Below the pieces are notes generated by a model. The model searched no databases, was not told the origin of the DNA, and saw nothing but the letters and a program-made list of their open reading frames with translations. Positions 1 to 9,069 of a DNA stretch of 64,000 nt are shown here, in pieces. The position numbers and the translations under genes are program-made. The stretch is from DASWTL01 sp966250385 (GTDB lineage Bacteria > Bacteroidota > Bacteroidia > Sphingobacteriales > Sphingobacteriaceae): the NCBI GenBank assembly GCA_966250385.1, contig CBINHC010000003.1:124001-188000 (forward strand), given 5' to 3'. Numbering within the stretch: the first letter of the stretch is position 1; every line of letters starts with the position of its first letter.

Positions 1-62
1 TTCATGCAGCCTGCCAGGAAGATCAGCAGAAATAAGTAAATACCGGACTTAATTAATCGCAT
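1..62 (-). CDS. N-terminus of a lipoprotein (partial, cut by window edge)
   Basis: Reading the minus strand from an ATG at 62-60, the frame stays open to the window edge. It encodes a short basic start (MRLIK), a hydrophobic stretch and LAGC, a lipobox cleaved before Cys by signal peptidase II. Only about 20 codons are visible, so the family cannot be named. The gene diverges from the DoxX-like gene at 307, with an AT-rich spacer of about 245 nt between them. Confidence 0.55.
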   Translation of the reverse strand, partial: MRLIKSGIYLFLLIFLAGCM

Positions 63-306
63 ATAAGCAGGGTAATTTAAAATGCGCTACAGTTTTAATT
101 GGCTGTCACAATATAGAGCAATAAAATATAATTTCCTGAATTTCCGCTATATGTATTTAATTGTCAATTTATTAGAGGGGCGTTTCGTGAATTGTAAATA
201 AATTATCAGAGTAATTATCCGTTTTTGCTGCCGGCCCGAATTCTAATTTTAATATCTTCAGAAATAATACCTGACCCGTATTACAGAAAAACCAATTCCC
301 TGAAGG

Positions 307-1572
307 ATGCATGCTTTATCAACCGAAAACCCCTGGCCGAATTACCAAAGGATTTTATTCCGGTTTCTTTTCGTCTTTTTTCTGCTGTTCATTTTGTTTT
401 TCAATAACGGCACATTTTTCTTTTGGCGTCCATTTGAGATCCTATTGAAAGTAGGTTTTTCGGATATCATTTCCTGGGCCGGCCGGCATCTGCTTGGGTT
501 AGGGGAAGTGAACTACGGTAAGGCCAATGGCAGCGGTGACACGAGCTTCAATTATGTGCTGTTGTTCTGCATCTTCGTGGTTTCTGCGGTATCCGCTGCG
601 GTCTGGTCGGTGCTGGACCGGAAGGCAAGGAACTACCAACGGCTGCTTTACTGGCTGACTGCCGGACTCCGGTATTACGTTGGATTGATGCTGGTACAAT
701 ACGGGCTCGCAAAGGTTATCGACGGGCAGTTTCCCACGCCGGACGTGGTCCGGCTTTCCCGGACCTTCGGAGAATCGACGCCCATGGGCCTTGCCTGGAC
801 TTTTTTCGGGTACTCGGACGGCTATAAGTGGTTTATGGCGGCCGCTGAATTTATGGCTGTCCTGCTGCTCTTCAGGAGGACCATGACGGTCGGGGCGATC
901 ATCGCGCTGGGTACCTGTGCCAATATTATGGCAGTAAACTATTTTTTCGATGTCCCGGTTAAGATCATCTCGACGGCCCTGGTCGCCATGAGCCTGTTTC
1001 TTCTCCTGGTTCAATCCCGGCAGTTGTTCGCTTTCTTTTTTCTCGGAAAGGCTTCTCCTTTACCGGCACTGTATCATCCTTTCCGGAAGAATTGGCAGTT
1101 TTATACAAGAACAGGCGTGAAAAGTCTCCTTTTGCTGATCACCGTCACCTTTGCTGTTTATAGTTTATTCAGGATGAAGGACCACTTTAAACGACCGGTT
1201 CCGGAGACGCCGGTTGCGGGACTCCATAGGGTGGTAGAATTCAAAGTCGATGGCAAAGCGGAGGAGGGAAACCGCTGGACTGAATTACGTCTGGTAAACA
1301 ATACCGCAACGGTCTATTACAGCAACGGTGCAACGGTCAGTTCAGTCTATTATGTTTATCCTGAAAAGAACAGGCTGGAGCTGTTCCTTAACCCCCTCGC
1401 GACAGAACCCGAAACATATACCTACCGGACCGAACGTGACGGCCTCATGGTTCTGGTGGGCCGGCATCAGCAGAAACCCGTCCAGATCCGGCTCAGAAAG
1501 GCAGGGGGCGAGGAGTTCCTGCTGATGAAAACGGGATTTCATTGGATAAGTGAGCGGCCGGATAATCAATAA
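307..1572 (+). CDS. DoxX-like multi-pass membrane protein
   Basis: 421 residues with several hydrophobic segments: one near residues 17-37, then a group from about 80 to 240, then one near 270-290. The segment around residues 120-235 (YYVGLMLVQYGLAKV, then GESTPMGLAWTFFGYSD) has the character of DoxX-type small-membrane-protein domains. The C-terminal 120 residues are soluble and look beta-rich, probably facing the periplasm. An AAGGA sequence lies a few bases before the ATG. The function is unknown. The stop codon lies within the upstream extension of the next gene, so the two may be co-transcribed. Confidence 0.6.
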   Translation: MHALSTENPWPNYQRILFRFLFVFFLLFILFFNNGTFFFWRPFEILLKVGFSDIISWAGRHLLGLGEVNYGKANGSGDTSFNYVLLFCIFVVSAVSAAVWSVLDRKARNYQRLLYWLTAGLRYYVGLMLVQYGLAKVIDGQFPTPDVVRLSRTFGESTPMGLAWTFFGYSDGYKWFMAAAEFMAVLLLFRRTMTVGAIIALGTCANIMAVNYFFDVPVKIISTALVAMSLFLLLVQSRQLFAFFFLGKASPLPALYHPFRKNWQFYTRTGVKSLLLLITVTFAVYSLFRMKDHFKRPVPETPVAGLHRVVEFKVDGKAEEGNRWTELRLVNNTATVYYSNGATVSSVYYVYPEKNRLELFLNPLATEPETYTYRTERDGLMVLVGRHQQKPVQIRLRKAGGEEFLLMKTGFHWISERPDNQ

Positions 1573-1606
1573 GGAGCCCATTCAGATAACCACCAGATAT
1601 CGCTTT

Positions 1607-4405
1607 ATGCACAGACTTCCCCTGCTTATTCTTTCGGTCCTTCTTCTTACGTTTTTCAGTTCCCGTGCGCAAACTTCCTGGGAGATCCGGGGTGTGGCAG
1701 TCGATACCCTGGCTGCCGCCAGGCTGGTCAACACCTCCGTATCGGTTCTGCATGCGAAAGATTCCACGCTGTTCAGATTCACCAGGGCAAAACCGGGCGG
1801 TACCTTTTCCATAACGGGCCTGAAGCCCGGAAAATTTATTCTCCTGGTCACCTACCCGGGTTATGCCGACTATGTCGAACATTTTGCCCTGGATTCCGCG
1901 GGGAGAGTGAAGGACTTCGGCACGATCAACCTGATCCTTAAAGAGAACGTGCTGAAGGAAGTACTGATCAGGGGCGAGGCGATCGCCATCAGGATCAAGG
2001 GCGACACGACGGAATTCAATGCTGCGGCATACAAGATCGAACCCAATTCAAAGGTCGAAGATCTGATCAAGCAGTTCCCGGGCATCCAGGTCGATCAGAA
2101 CGGCCAGATCACCGCCCAGGGCGAAAGGGTGGAGAAGGTCCTTGTCGACGGGGAGGAATTCTTTGGCGACGACCCGACCCTGGTCACCAGGAACCTGCGG
2201 GGCGATATGGTCGATAAGGTGCAGTTATTTGACAAGAAAAGCGATCAGGCGACATTCACCGGGATCGACGACGGGGAAAGGACCAGGACGCTCAACATCC
2301 AGCTGAAACAGGACAAAAAGAGCGGCTACTTCGGTAAAGTTGATGCCGGCGGCGCCAGCGATGACTTCTACCAGGGCCAGGGCATGTTCAACCTGTTCAA
2401 GGGCAAGCAGAAGTTCAGCGCGTACTCGACAATCGGAAATACCGGTAAAACGGGCCTCACCTATACCGAGGATTATAAATACACCGGCAGCAGCGTAATC
2501 AGTATTGCAGGCGACGGAAGCTTTCTGTTCGGGGGGAGCGGTGATGAATTCGAGACGTACAGCGGTCGGTATAACAATCAGGGAATTCCGCTGGCTCATA
2601 CCGGCGGGGTTCATTTCAGTACCAAATGGAACGGCGATAAACAAGCCATAAACACCAATTTCCGGATCGGAAGAATTGCCGTCGACGGTGTCAGGAGCAC
2701 CTCGACCCAGAACAACCTGCCCGGCGGGGTCCTGAATTCCGGTTCCGATCAGAATTTCCGCAACAGCGCCTTCCGCCGAAAGCTTGATCTGACCTACGAG
2801 TTGAAGCCGGACACCACATCGGCGTTGAAATTCAATGTAGGCGGCCACGTCAAGAGCACCGAGACTTTCAATGATTATACGTCAGCCAGTATGCGGGCCG
2901 ACCGTTCGCTGGTGAACAGCAGCGCCAGGACCCTGAACAACTCCGGAGAACAGCGGCTGTTCAGTGTCGGGTTCCTGTGGAATAAAAAACTGAGGAAGAA
3001 GGGAAGGACAGTATCCCTTAACGTATCGCAGTCAGTGAATGAAAACGAGACCGACGGAATCCTGAACTCGGAAAACAATTTCTATGATGAGGAGGAAGCC
3101 CTGTCGCAGGTCCAGAACATCAATCAACGGAAGGTGAACAGGACGCTGTCGTCCCTTTTTACATCCAACCTGGTCTACACTGAACCGATATCGAAGTCGC
3201 TGTCAGTTGTGATGAACTACGGTGTTGATTTCAATAACAGCACTAACGACCGGAAGTCTTTCAGTCAGGACGAGGCGGGTAAGTACGCGCTGCCGGACAC
3301 ACTATTCAGCAATAATTACTCCCTGAACCAGTTCTCTCACCAATTCGGGACCGTATTCAGCTACCGGAAAAATAAGACGGTTCTGAACCTCGGTTCGCGG
3401 GCATATGCGGTGGATTCCAAACAATTGGATAACTTGAGCGGAACGAGGTATGACCGGAACTTTCTGAACTTTTTCCCCCAGGCTTCTCTTCAGTTAAACC
3501 TGGCCAAACAAAAATCGCTGCGGCTGAACTACACGGGTTACACTTCCCAGCCCCGGATCGGTCAGATCCAGCCGGTGCGGGTGAATGACGACCCGCTGAA
3601 CGTCGTGATCGGGAACACGGACCTCCGGCCGGCATTCAACAGTAATATTTCGGCCCGGTTCAGTTCCTTCAAGGTCTTAACAAACCGGTATATCACGCTG
3701 GATGCGTCCTACCGGTTTACGACTCAGGCGATCGTGAACAATGTCGTGACGGATGACGAAGGCCGCAATACTTCTCAGTCAGTCAACATTACATCGAAAA
3801 TCCCCTCCGGATACGACCTGTCCGGCGAAATAAGCCGGAAGCTCGGATTGCTTGACATGAACGTCGGCATCAGGGCGTCCATTGACGGGGACACTTACTA
3901 TGGTTTCATCAATAATGCCCTGAATACGACTCATGCTAACAGGTTCTCCATGGGGATCAGTCTTAATAAGACTGTGAGCCGGAAGTTTAGCCTCGGGGCT
4001 AATGTTGCCCCGGTTTATAGTTTAAACGAGTCGTCACTTCAAAGGCAGATCAACGATAACGGGTGGGGAATGAACAGCAGGGCATGGATTACGGTCGACC
4101 TTCCGGGAAAACTGAAGCTCGAGAATTACGGCAGGTATGAATACCGGCAGAAGACCATCGCATTCAACGAGGACTTTGCCCGGATGATCTGGGATACCAG
4201 TCTGAACAAGAAGTTCTTCAAAAACGAAAACCTGACGCTTTCACTGTCCGGAAACGATCTGCTGGATCAGAATATCGGCTTCAGCCGGTCCGCCAATGGC
4301 AACTTTATCACGCAGAACAGCTACAATACGATCAGACGCTATTTTATGTTTTCGGTCATCTGGGACTTTAATAAGATGGGCGGAGATACGCCAAAAAATA
4401 AATGA
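1607..4405 (+). CDS. Outer-membrane beta-barrel protein with carboxypeptidase-regulatory-like and plug domains
   Basis: The start is placed at the ATG at 1607 because it gives a clean signal peptide (MHRLPLLILSVLLL, cleaved after SRAQ); an upstream in-frame start at 1550 would put a hydrophilic extension before it. The order is signal peptide, a carboxypeptidase-regulatory-like beta-sandwich (about residues 27-115), a TonB-plug-like region (VEDLIKQFPGIQVDQNGQITAQGE, VLVDGEEFFGDDP), then about 700 residues of alternating beta strands typical of a 20-plus-strand barrel. This matches the Bacteroidota outer-membrane beta-barrel (OMP_b-brl_3) group related to TonB-dependent transporters. No SusD partner is adjacent. 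The substrate is not predictable. Confidence 0.85.
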   Translation: MHRLPLLILSVLLLTFFSSRAQTSWEIRGVAVDTLAAARLVNTSVSVLHAKDSTLFRFTRAKPGGTFSITGLKPGKFILLVTYPGYADYVEHFALDSAGRVKDFGTINLILKENVLKEVLIRGEAIAIRIKGDTTEFNAAAYKIEPNSKVEDLIKQFPGIQVDQNGQITAQGERVEKVLVDGEEFFGDDPTLVTRNLRGDMVDKVQLFDKKSDQATFTGIDDGERTRTLNIQLKQDKKSGYFGKVDAGGASDDFYQGQGMFNLFKGKQKFSAYSTIGNTGKTGLTYTEDYKYTGSSVISIAGDGSFLFGGSGDEFETYSGRYNNQGIPLAHTGGVHFSTKWNGDKQAINTNFRIGRIAVDGVRSTSTQNNLPGGVLNSGSDQNFRNSAFRRKLDLTYELKPDTTSALKFNVGGHVKSTETFNDYTSASMRADRSLVNSSARTLNNSGEQRLFSVGFLWNKKLRKKGRTVSLNVSQSVNENETDGILNSENNFYDEEEALSQVQNINQRKVNRTLSSLFTSNLVYTEPISKSLSVVMNYGVDFNNSTNDRKSFSQDEAGKYALPDTLFSNNYSLNQFSHQFGTVFSYRKNKTVLNLGSRAYAVDSKQLDNLSGTRYDRNFLNFFPQASLQLNLAKQKSLRLNYTGYTSQPRIGQIQPVRVNDDPLNVVIGNTDLRPAFNSNISARFSSFKVLTNRYITLDASYRFTTQAIVNNVVTDDEGRNTSQSVNITSKIPSGYDLSGEISRKLGLLDMNVGIRASIDGDTYYGFINNALNTTHANRFSMGISLNKTVSRKFSLGANVAPVYSLNESSLQRQINDNGWGMNSRAWITVDLPGKLKLENYGRYEYRQKTIAFNEDFARMIWDTSLNKKFFKNENLTLSLSGNDLLDQNIGFSRSANGNFITQNSYNTIRRYFMFSVIWDFNKMGGDTPKNK

Positions 4406-4498
4406 TGAAGCCACCTGAAACGTCCGTCCCGCGTAATTGCCGGACCAGCGTCGGCGGGACCTTCTGCGAATGGTTGTAAATATCAGATCACTAAATTC

Positions 4499-4708
4499 AT
4501 GAGTATGTCCCTGCTGTACATTTCGGCCGATTACACATCGGTGTTTATACTGGTTACGTATCTGCTTTTGTCCTTGCTGGTCGCTAATTTCGGAAAGCGT
4601 ACCGCGTTGGGCTTTCGGGGAGTCCTGCTGATCTCCCTGCTGGTGAGCCCGCTGACCGCATTGCTGGTCGTGTTGCTTTTCCGAAGCCGGGAAACGCGCA
4701 AAGGATGA
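4499..4708 (+). CDS. Small two-helix membrane protein, unknown function
   Basis: 69 residues with two predicted transmembrane segments (about residues 10-30 and 40-60) and a basic C-terminus (RSRETRKG). No family is recognised. It follows the outer-membrane barrel gene by about 90 nt on the same strand. It resembles the short hydrophobic superinfection-immunity or PLDc_N-type leftovers common in Bacteroidota, but this is only a resemblance in shape. Confidence 0.45.
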   Translation: MSMSLLYISADYTSVFILVTYLLLSLLVANFGKRTALGFRGVLLISLLVSPLTALLVVLLFRSRETRKG

Positions 4709-5192
4709 ACGATGAACCGATTCCGGAGGTCATAAGCGCCAAATTATTGATTATCAATAGGTTGATAATAATATCTGCTCGCCTCGGCTCTGTCGGCAAC
4801 TCCCCGTTTCCCGTTGGTGACCTGTAACTTTTTTGCCAAACTTTGGCGGCTGAGCGCCCGGGATGTAAAATTCGGTAGTTGATGCGTAGTTCGCAATTCT
4901 TGTCGGGGGTGCGTATCACGGCCGGAATTTGAAGAAAAACGCGGCTGATGTCATTTCCCGGGCCGGGTATCCGTTGTCCGCCGGAACCGGGGTTTTCCGG
5001 GCTTTGACGAAAAAGGGGGTTCCTGACGCTTCCACGGCCATTTCTTGTAAAAAAACTACGAACTACGTAGTGGGTACGCAATTTTATTTTTTCATGTTCC
5101 GGAGCTTTGTTCCAGTTAAGCGACCGGGGGCAGCGTTGGCAGATATGCCGGCCTGAATCCGGTCGGATGGTTAAACAATAACTTCAGCTAAC
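4709..5192. other. 484-nt gene-free stretch upstream of mobC; repeats, candidate oriT region
   Basis: No convincing gene. It holds an AT-rich inverted repeat at 4750-4769 (ATTATCAA-TAGG-TTGATAAT), a 10-bp palindrome ACTACGTAGT at 5062-5071, and a pair of short direct repeats: CGTAGT followed shortly by CGCAATT at 4885-4898, and the same two words at 5066-5083. In mobilizable elements the transfer origin usually lies immediately upstream of the relaxosome gene, so an old oriT is a reasonable inference. It is not demonstrated. A 75-codon open frame at 4929-5156 has no recognisable features. Confidence 0.35.
4750..4769. repeat. AT-rich inverted repeat (8-bp arms, 4-nt loop)
   Basis: ATTATCAA at 4750-4757 and TTGATAAT at 4762-4769 are perfect inverted copies around TAGG. 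It lies 40 nt after the small membrane protein gene and could be a weak terminator, or belong to the mobilizable-element remnant that follows. Confidence 0.5.
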
Positions 5193-5588
5193 ATGAGAAC
5201 AGGCAGACGAAACATCATGCACATCTCTTATTCGGATCGCGAGTATGAAAAGCTGCGCGCGTTTTTCGACAGGTCATCCTGCCAGTCCCTGTGCGAGTAT
5301 GGCCGTAAGGTCCTGCTGCGGGAACCGGTTAATCTCTTTTACCGCAATGAGTCCATGGACGACATGCTTGAGGAACTGGTCGACCTGAGAATGGAATTAA
5401 AGGTCGTTCTGGTCGCCTTTGACGAGGCGTTTCAGCATTACCAGTCAGGCAGAAGCGATCCGCTTACTGCGCGGATCTTTGAATCGGTCGTTGATGAGCA
5501 GCTTCGGCCGGGTATTGGTAAAATCATGCATTTCACTGAACAAATCTGGAACCTATGGTTGCAAAATTCCGTGGCGGGAAAAGCCTGA
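5193..5588 (+). CDS. mobC: MobC-like plasmid mobilization relaxosome protein
   Basis: 131 residues. The central signature of Bacteroidota MobC proteins is clear: a basic N-terminus, then LCEYGRKVLL, EPVNLFYRNESMDD and LRMELK, followed by a helical C-terminus. Known members bind near oriT with the relaxase during conjugative mobilization. The next frame (relaxase) starts inside this gene with a 34-nt overlap, the usual mobC/relaxase arrangement. The gene looks full length, but its partner is broken and no integrase or transfer gene is nearby. It is therefore probably a relic of an integrated mobilizable element. Confidence 0.75.
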   Translation: MRTGRRNIMHISYSDREYEKLRAFFDRSSCQSLCEYGRKVLLREPVNLFYRNESMDDMLEELVDLRMELKVVLVAFDEAFQHYQSGRSDPLTARIFESVVDEQLRPGIGKIMHFTEQIWNLWLQNSVAGKA

Positions 5589-5809
5589 GGCAGATCCTGA
5601 CCTACAATGAAAACAAGGTCGCCGAGGGCCAGGCAGAGCTTATCGGCGAGGGCGGGTATGGTAAATCGCACAGCGACCTCACCTTTCAGGAAAAGCTGGC
5701 CCGCCTGACCGATCTCGCCGTGAGGAACTGGCGGACCATGAACAACGCGATGCACATTTCTGGACAGTGCCCGGTCTTACATATGCTGTGCTGTAAGGGA
5801 TGGCCATGA
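5555..5809 (+). pseudogene. Truncated relaxase/mobilization nuclease (N-terminal fragment)
   Basis: The first 70 residues match the start of Bacteroidota relaxases (MobA/VirD2-like): MVAKF, GKSLRQILTYNENKV (with the probable catalytic Tyr), EGQAELIGE, then FQEKLARL and NNAMHIS. The fragment stops at 84 residues just after the HIS motif, and the sequence after it (about residue 71 on) does not resemble the family. The remaining HUH nuclease core and any primase-like part are missing. The start ATG overlaps the 3' end of mobC. The break marks the right-hand boundary of a decayed mobilizable element, before the WG-repeat gene. Confidence 0.7.
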
Positions 5810-5984
5810 CTGGAAAAGCCTTCGTGAAAGTCGGGACCGGAGTTTGAAACAGGGCCTCAGGATCTCTCTTTAACTTTCTTTAGAATTCGACGAAATATTA
5901 ATACCTTCAGCGTCCGAAAATGCCTGACAGATAAGTTTTTAATCTTAAATTTAAATTATAACACCGTACAGAAAAGGGAGGCTT

Positions 5985-7271
5985 ATGAGATATACTTTAC
6001 TTGGCTTAATGTTACTGGGCAGCGTTTGTTCCGCTTTCGGGCAGGAACATGACCCGACCCGGCAGCGATGCGTTTATTACGTGGATCCGAATCCCGGCAA
6101 GGGCGCGGGTCAGCTGGACGATGCATGGTGCAAGGCCTGCATGAAGATCGAAGAGGAAAAGCGAAAGCAGGAAGAGCAAAAGAACGCAGCCGAACGTCAG
6201 GCGCGTGAAGAACGCGTCAAAAAGGCTGCTGAGGAACGGCAGGCTGCGGTGAAGGCGGAAGCTGCCCGGATAGAACAGCGTAACCAGGCTGCACTGGCGG
6301 ATCTGAACGATGTTAACCGGCAGAACGCCGACTTCGACAGGATCCGCCGTGAAGAAGCTGCCCGCAAGGAAGCTATCAATGCAGCGTATGACAGCCGGAT
6401 GGAAAAGGCGAACAAGGCGTACAACGAGTCCCTTGCGCAGCTGCAGAAAGCGGCCACGCTGAATATTCCGAAAACCGATGACAGCTTCTGGACCGAGACC
6501 GTCGCTCCGGCCAACTACGGGGCCTTCCAGGATAAAAAGACCAAGCTATGGGGATTCGCTGACAAAAAAGGGAATGTGAAGATTCCCGCGATTTATTCCT
6601 ATGCCAAAGACTTCTCCGGGGGGATCAGCTACGTGCAAAAGCGGGATAAGATCTCCGAAGCTTTTCTGATCAACGCGAAGGGTGAACCGATCATCCGGTT
6701 TGACAACGAACTGGTAAAACGATGGAGCCAGGAAACCGGGTTGCAAATCAACTCGGTCTATCCGCCCGATACAATCTCAAATGCTATGGTCATCTGCCGG
6801 TTCACCGTGAGCGGGAAAAATCAATGGGAGACCCGATATGGCGCACTGGACAAGGATGGGAACCTGATTATCAAACCTGTTTTCCATAAGATCGGCGCCT
6901 TCAAAAACGGTTCTGCGGAGGCGAGCCTGTTTCTTGAAAAGGAGGATACCGAGTTCAAGACCGTCGAGAACTACTACCGGGCAACCTATACCTTTGTGGA
7001 CGCAGGTCTGATTGATAAAAAAGGCGCCTGGTTGCAGCCAGCCAGAAAGAAGCTTGAGTACGGTTACGGATATTCATGGATCCCCTCATTAACCGTCACA
7101 GATGATTCCTGGAACCGGCTGACCCAGGCCGAGAAGGATGCAGCCAAAGCGCGGATCGAGCTACAGAAGAAAAAGATGCACGCAGACGCCATGGACAGGC
7201 TGGAATCAGAAGTACGCAGCAAGGTAAGTTCGGCTGAGAGCCGGGGGTATTTAATCGAAAAACTGAAATAA
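5985..7271 (+). CDS. Secreted WG-repeat protein with coiled coil
   Basis: 428 residues: signal peptide (cleaved after AFGQ, about residue 20), a short domain with paired Cys (DAWCKACMKIEEE), a highly charged helix or coiled coil of Lys/Glu/Ala/Arg (about residues 52-155), then WG-type repeats (WGFADKKGNVKIPAIY near 188, YGALDKDGNLIIKPVF near 285, GLIDKKGAW near 345) and a second charged helix. WG (KWG Leptospira) repeats form beta modules of unknown ligand. A strong ribosome-binding sequence, GGGAGG, lies 7 nt before the ATG. The next gene starts 2 nt downstream, so the two form an operon. Confidence 0.75.
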   Translation: MRYTLLGLMLLGSVCSAFGQEHDPTRQRCVYYVDPNPGKGAGQLDDAWCKACMKIEEEKRKQEEQKNAAERQAREERVKKAAEERQAAVKAEAARIEQRNQAALADLNDVNRQNADFDRIRREEAARKEAINAAYDSRMEKANKAYNESLAQLQKAATLNIPKTDDSFWTETVAPANYGAFQDKKTKLWGFADKKGNVKIPAIYSYAKDFSGGISYVQKRDKISEAFLINAKGEPIIRFDNELVKRWSQETGLQINSVYPPDTISNAMVICRFTVSGKNQWETRYGALDKDGNLIIKPVFHKIGAFKNGSAEASLFLEKEDTEFKTVENYYRATYTFVDAGLIDKKGAWLQPARKKLEYGYGYSWIPSLTVTDDSWNRLTQAEKDAAKARIELQKKKMHADAMDRLESEVRSKVSSAESRGYLIEKLK

Positions 7272-7273
7272 CG

Positions 7274-8980
7274 ATGCTCAAGCGAATCATATATATGGCC
7301 GGGATTGGACTGCTTTGTTCCGCCGGCGTGAAGGCACAGGATGCACGGGTGGATTTTCAGGCGGCATACGAGGCGTATGAGGCCGGAGACTTAAGCGGTA
7401 GCCTGGCAAAGATCAGTAAGATCGAGCAGGGACTGGGAAAGACAAATCCGAGGATCCAGAGTTTTAAGGCGGTGGTCTACAACGAGATGGGCGATGTGAA
7501 AAAGGCACTGTATGAAACGGAAGTATATTTCCGGACGTCGCCTGATAAGAACTCTTCCGAGTATGACAGTATGGTTTCCCTGTATCAGGAGCTGAAGGAC
7601 GAATCCAGAGCGCGCTTCGATGCGGCCCGCAAGGAACTGGAACAGCAGAAACAGCGCGAGATCCGGGAAGCCGAAAAGGGTATCACTGCGGAGAAAGACC
7701 AGTTCTATTATAAAGTCGCCCGTCAGGCGGGTACGATCGAGGCCTATGAACTGTTCTTGCAGAAGAACTCAACGCCCGAGCTTAAGGTGATCGTTGAGGA
7801 ACTGCTCGCGGCCGAAAGAAAAAAACGGGACTATGATTCGCTGATCACCGAAGGACTGGTGCTGATGGCGGATCGTTCGCCGCTCAGCGCTCTCGAAAAA
7901 TTCCAGGCTGCCGCTAAACTGCAGAGTTCCGACTGGCTGAACAAGCAGATCAGCGAGGCCGGTGAATACGCAGCTGACCTTGCTTGGAGCCAGGGCAACC
8001 AGGATCTGCTGGCGGGCCGCTGGACGTCGGCGGTAGACAACTTTAAACGCGTACTTTCATTTCGCAACTCCGCCGAGGCAAAAAGCAGACTGGAACGGGC
8101 TGAAGACGAGGCCGCCTATGCGGCTGCCGTGCGTTCGGCAGAGCCGGATCGGTTCAAGTCCTATCTTCAGTCCTATCCGAACGGCTTATGGAAGAAGCAG
8201 GCCGAAAAGTTTTTGCTGGTCTATTACAAGGAAGCGGCAGACCGGAGCCTGACCGCACACCAGTCAGCGGCGGTGAAGGGGGCCCTTCAGGAAATGAAGG
8301 CTTTGCAGTCTTCTGAATACTGGCAGCATTTCAAAAGTGATTATTACAGGATCATGCTTCACGAAGCGGTATACCTGACTTCGCGCACCAGTAAGGAGCG
8401 CATGCAGACTATCGATCCCGCGATCGCGTATTATGAAGAGCTCAATGAAGGCTCCGGCACCAGTTACAGTGGCAGACTGAAGGCGCTGAAATGGAAGAAA
8501 AAGGAGTGGAACCGCCCGGGCATGGGATATATCGCCTACTATACGGATGCCTCCTTTGACGAGATCGGTCTGATCTTCGGCATGGACAAGAACCGGGGAG
8601 TGGGAGTAAGCGTAGGTTTCCGGGCCGGGCTTGGTGCTTTTGCCGCCGATGAATTCAAGTACACCGGCAAGGACCACGTCAAGGGTATGCTGAACGTGAA
8701 TCTCACCAAGAAGATCATCTATCCGCTCTGGTTATACGCGGGCGGCGGGTATACCAACTTTCAGAGCGTTGTCCGGCTGGGAAGCGACCAATCGAAAGCG
8801 GTGCTTGGCGATGAGACCATCGAAACGTTCAACCTGGAAACAGGCGTTTCGCTGCATTTGAAGCCGGTTTACCTTTCTCTCGGTTCGAGTTTTCCGTTCC
8901 TGAATGCGGAGCAGAACGCGCAGCTTGGATTTACAAAGAGTCCGTCCTACATGAATGTTTCCATCGGGTTCGGATGGTAG
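7274..8980 (+). CDS. Secreted TPR-like protein with C-terminal outer-membrane beta domain, unknown function
   Basis: 568 residues with a signal peptide (MLKRIIYMAGIGLLCSAG, cleaved after VKAQ). The N-terminal 350 residues are alpha-helical with TPR-like spacing (FQAAYEAYEAGDLSGSL, then KSRLERAEDEAAYAAA). The C-terminal 150 residues have alternating strands and Gly/aromatic residues (WLYAGGGYTNF, SIGFGW at the end), like an 8-strand outer-membrane barrel with a terminal aromatic. It lies 2 nt after the WG-repeat gene and is followed by a strong terminator. The pair probably acts together at the envelope; the role is unknown. Confidence 0.65.
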   Translation: MLKRIIYMAGIGLLCSAGVKAQDARVDFQAAYEAYEAGDLSGSLAKISKIEQGLGKTNPRIQSFKAVVYNEMGDVKKALYETEVYFRTSPDKNSSEYDSMVSLYQELKDESRARFDAARKELEQQKQREIREAEKGITAEKDQFYYKVARQAGTIEAYELFLQKNSTPELKVIVEELLAAERKKRDYDSLITEGLVLMADRSPLSALEKFQAAAKLQSSDWLNKQISEAGEYAADLAWSQGNQDLLAGRWTSAVDNFKRVLSFRNSAEAKSRLERAEDEAAYAAAVRSAEPDRFKSYLQSYPNGLWKKQAEKFLLVYYKEAADRSLTAHQSAAVKGALQEMKALQSSEYWQHFKSDYYRIMLHEAVYLTSRTSKERMQTIDPAIAYYEELNEGSGTSYSGRLKALKWKKKEWNRPGMGYIAYYTDASFDEIGLIFGMDKNRGVGVSVGFRAGLGAFAADEFKYTGKDHVKGMLNVNLTKKIIYPLWLYAGGGYTNFQSVVRLGSDQSKAVLGDETIETFNLETGVSLHLKPVYLSLGSSFPFLNAEQNAQLGFTKSPSYMNVSIGFGW

Positions 8981-9009
8981 CCGGCTGAAGGGAACTTTTC
9001 ACGACTGCA

Positions 9010-9053
9010 AAGGACAGTACGGATCAATGCGGTCTGTACTGTCCTTTTTTTTT
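9010..9053 (+). terminator. Rho-independent terminator after the WG/TPR operon
   Basis: An 11-bp perfect stem (AAGGACAGTAC at 9010-9020 with GTACTGTCCTT at 9036-9046) is followed by a run of nine T. It ends the 5985-8980 operon. Confidence 0.9.
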
Positions 9054-9069
9054 CGAGCGGGGGTTTTTA

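Noticed and set aside
1550..1606. Upstream start for the outer-membrane barrel gene
   Set aside because: It would place a hydrophilic 19-residue extension before a clear signal peptide; ATG 1607 is better.
4929..5156. 75-codon frame upstream of mobC
   Set aside because: No recognisable motif, and the region is better explained as non-coding with short repeats.
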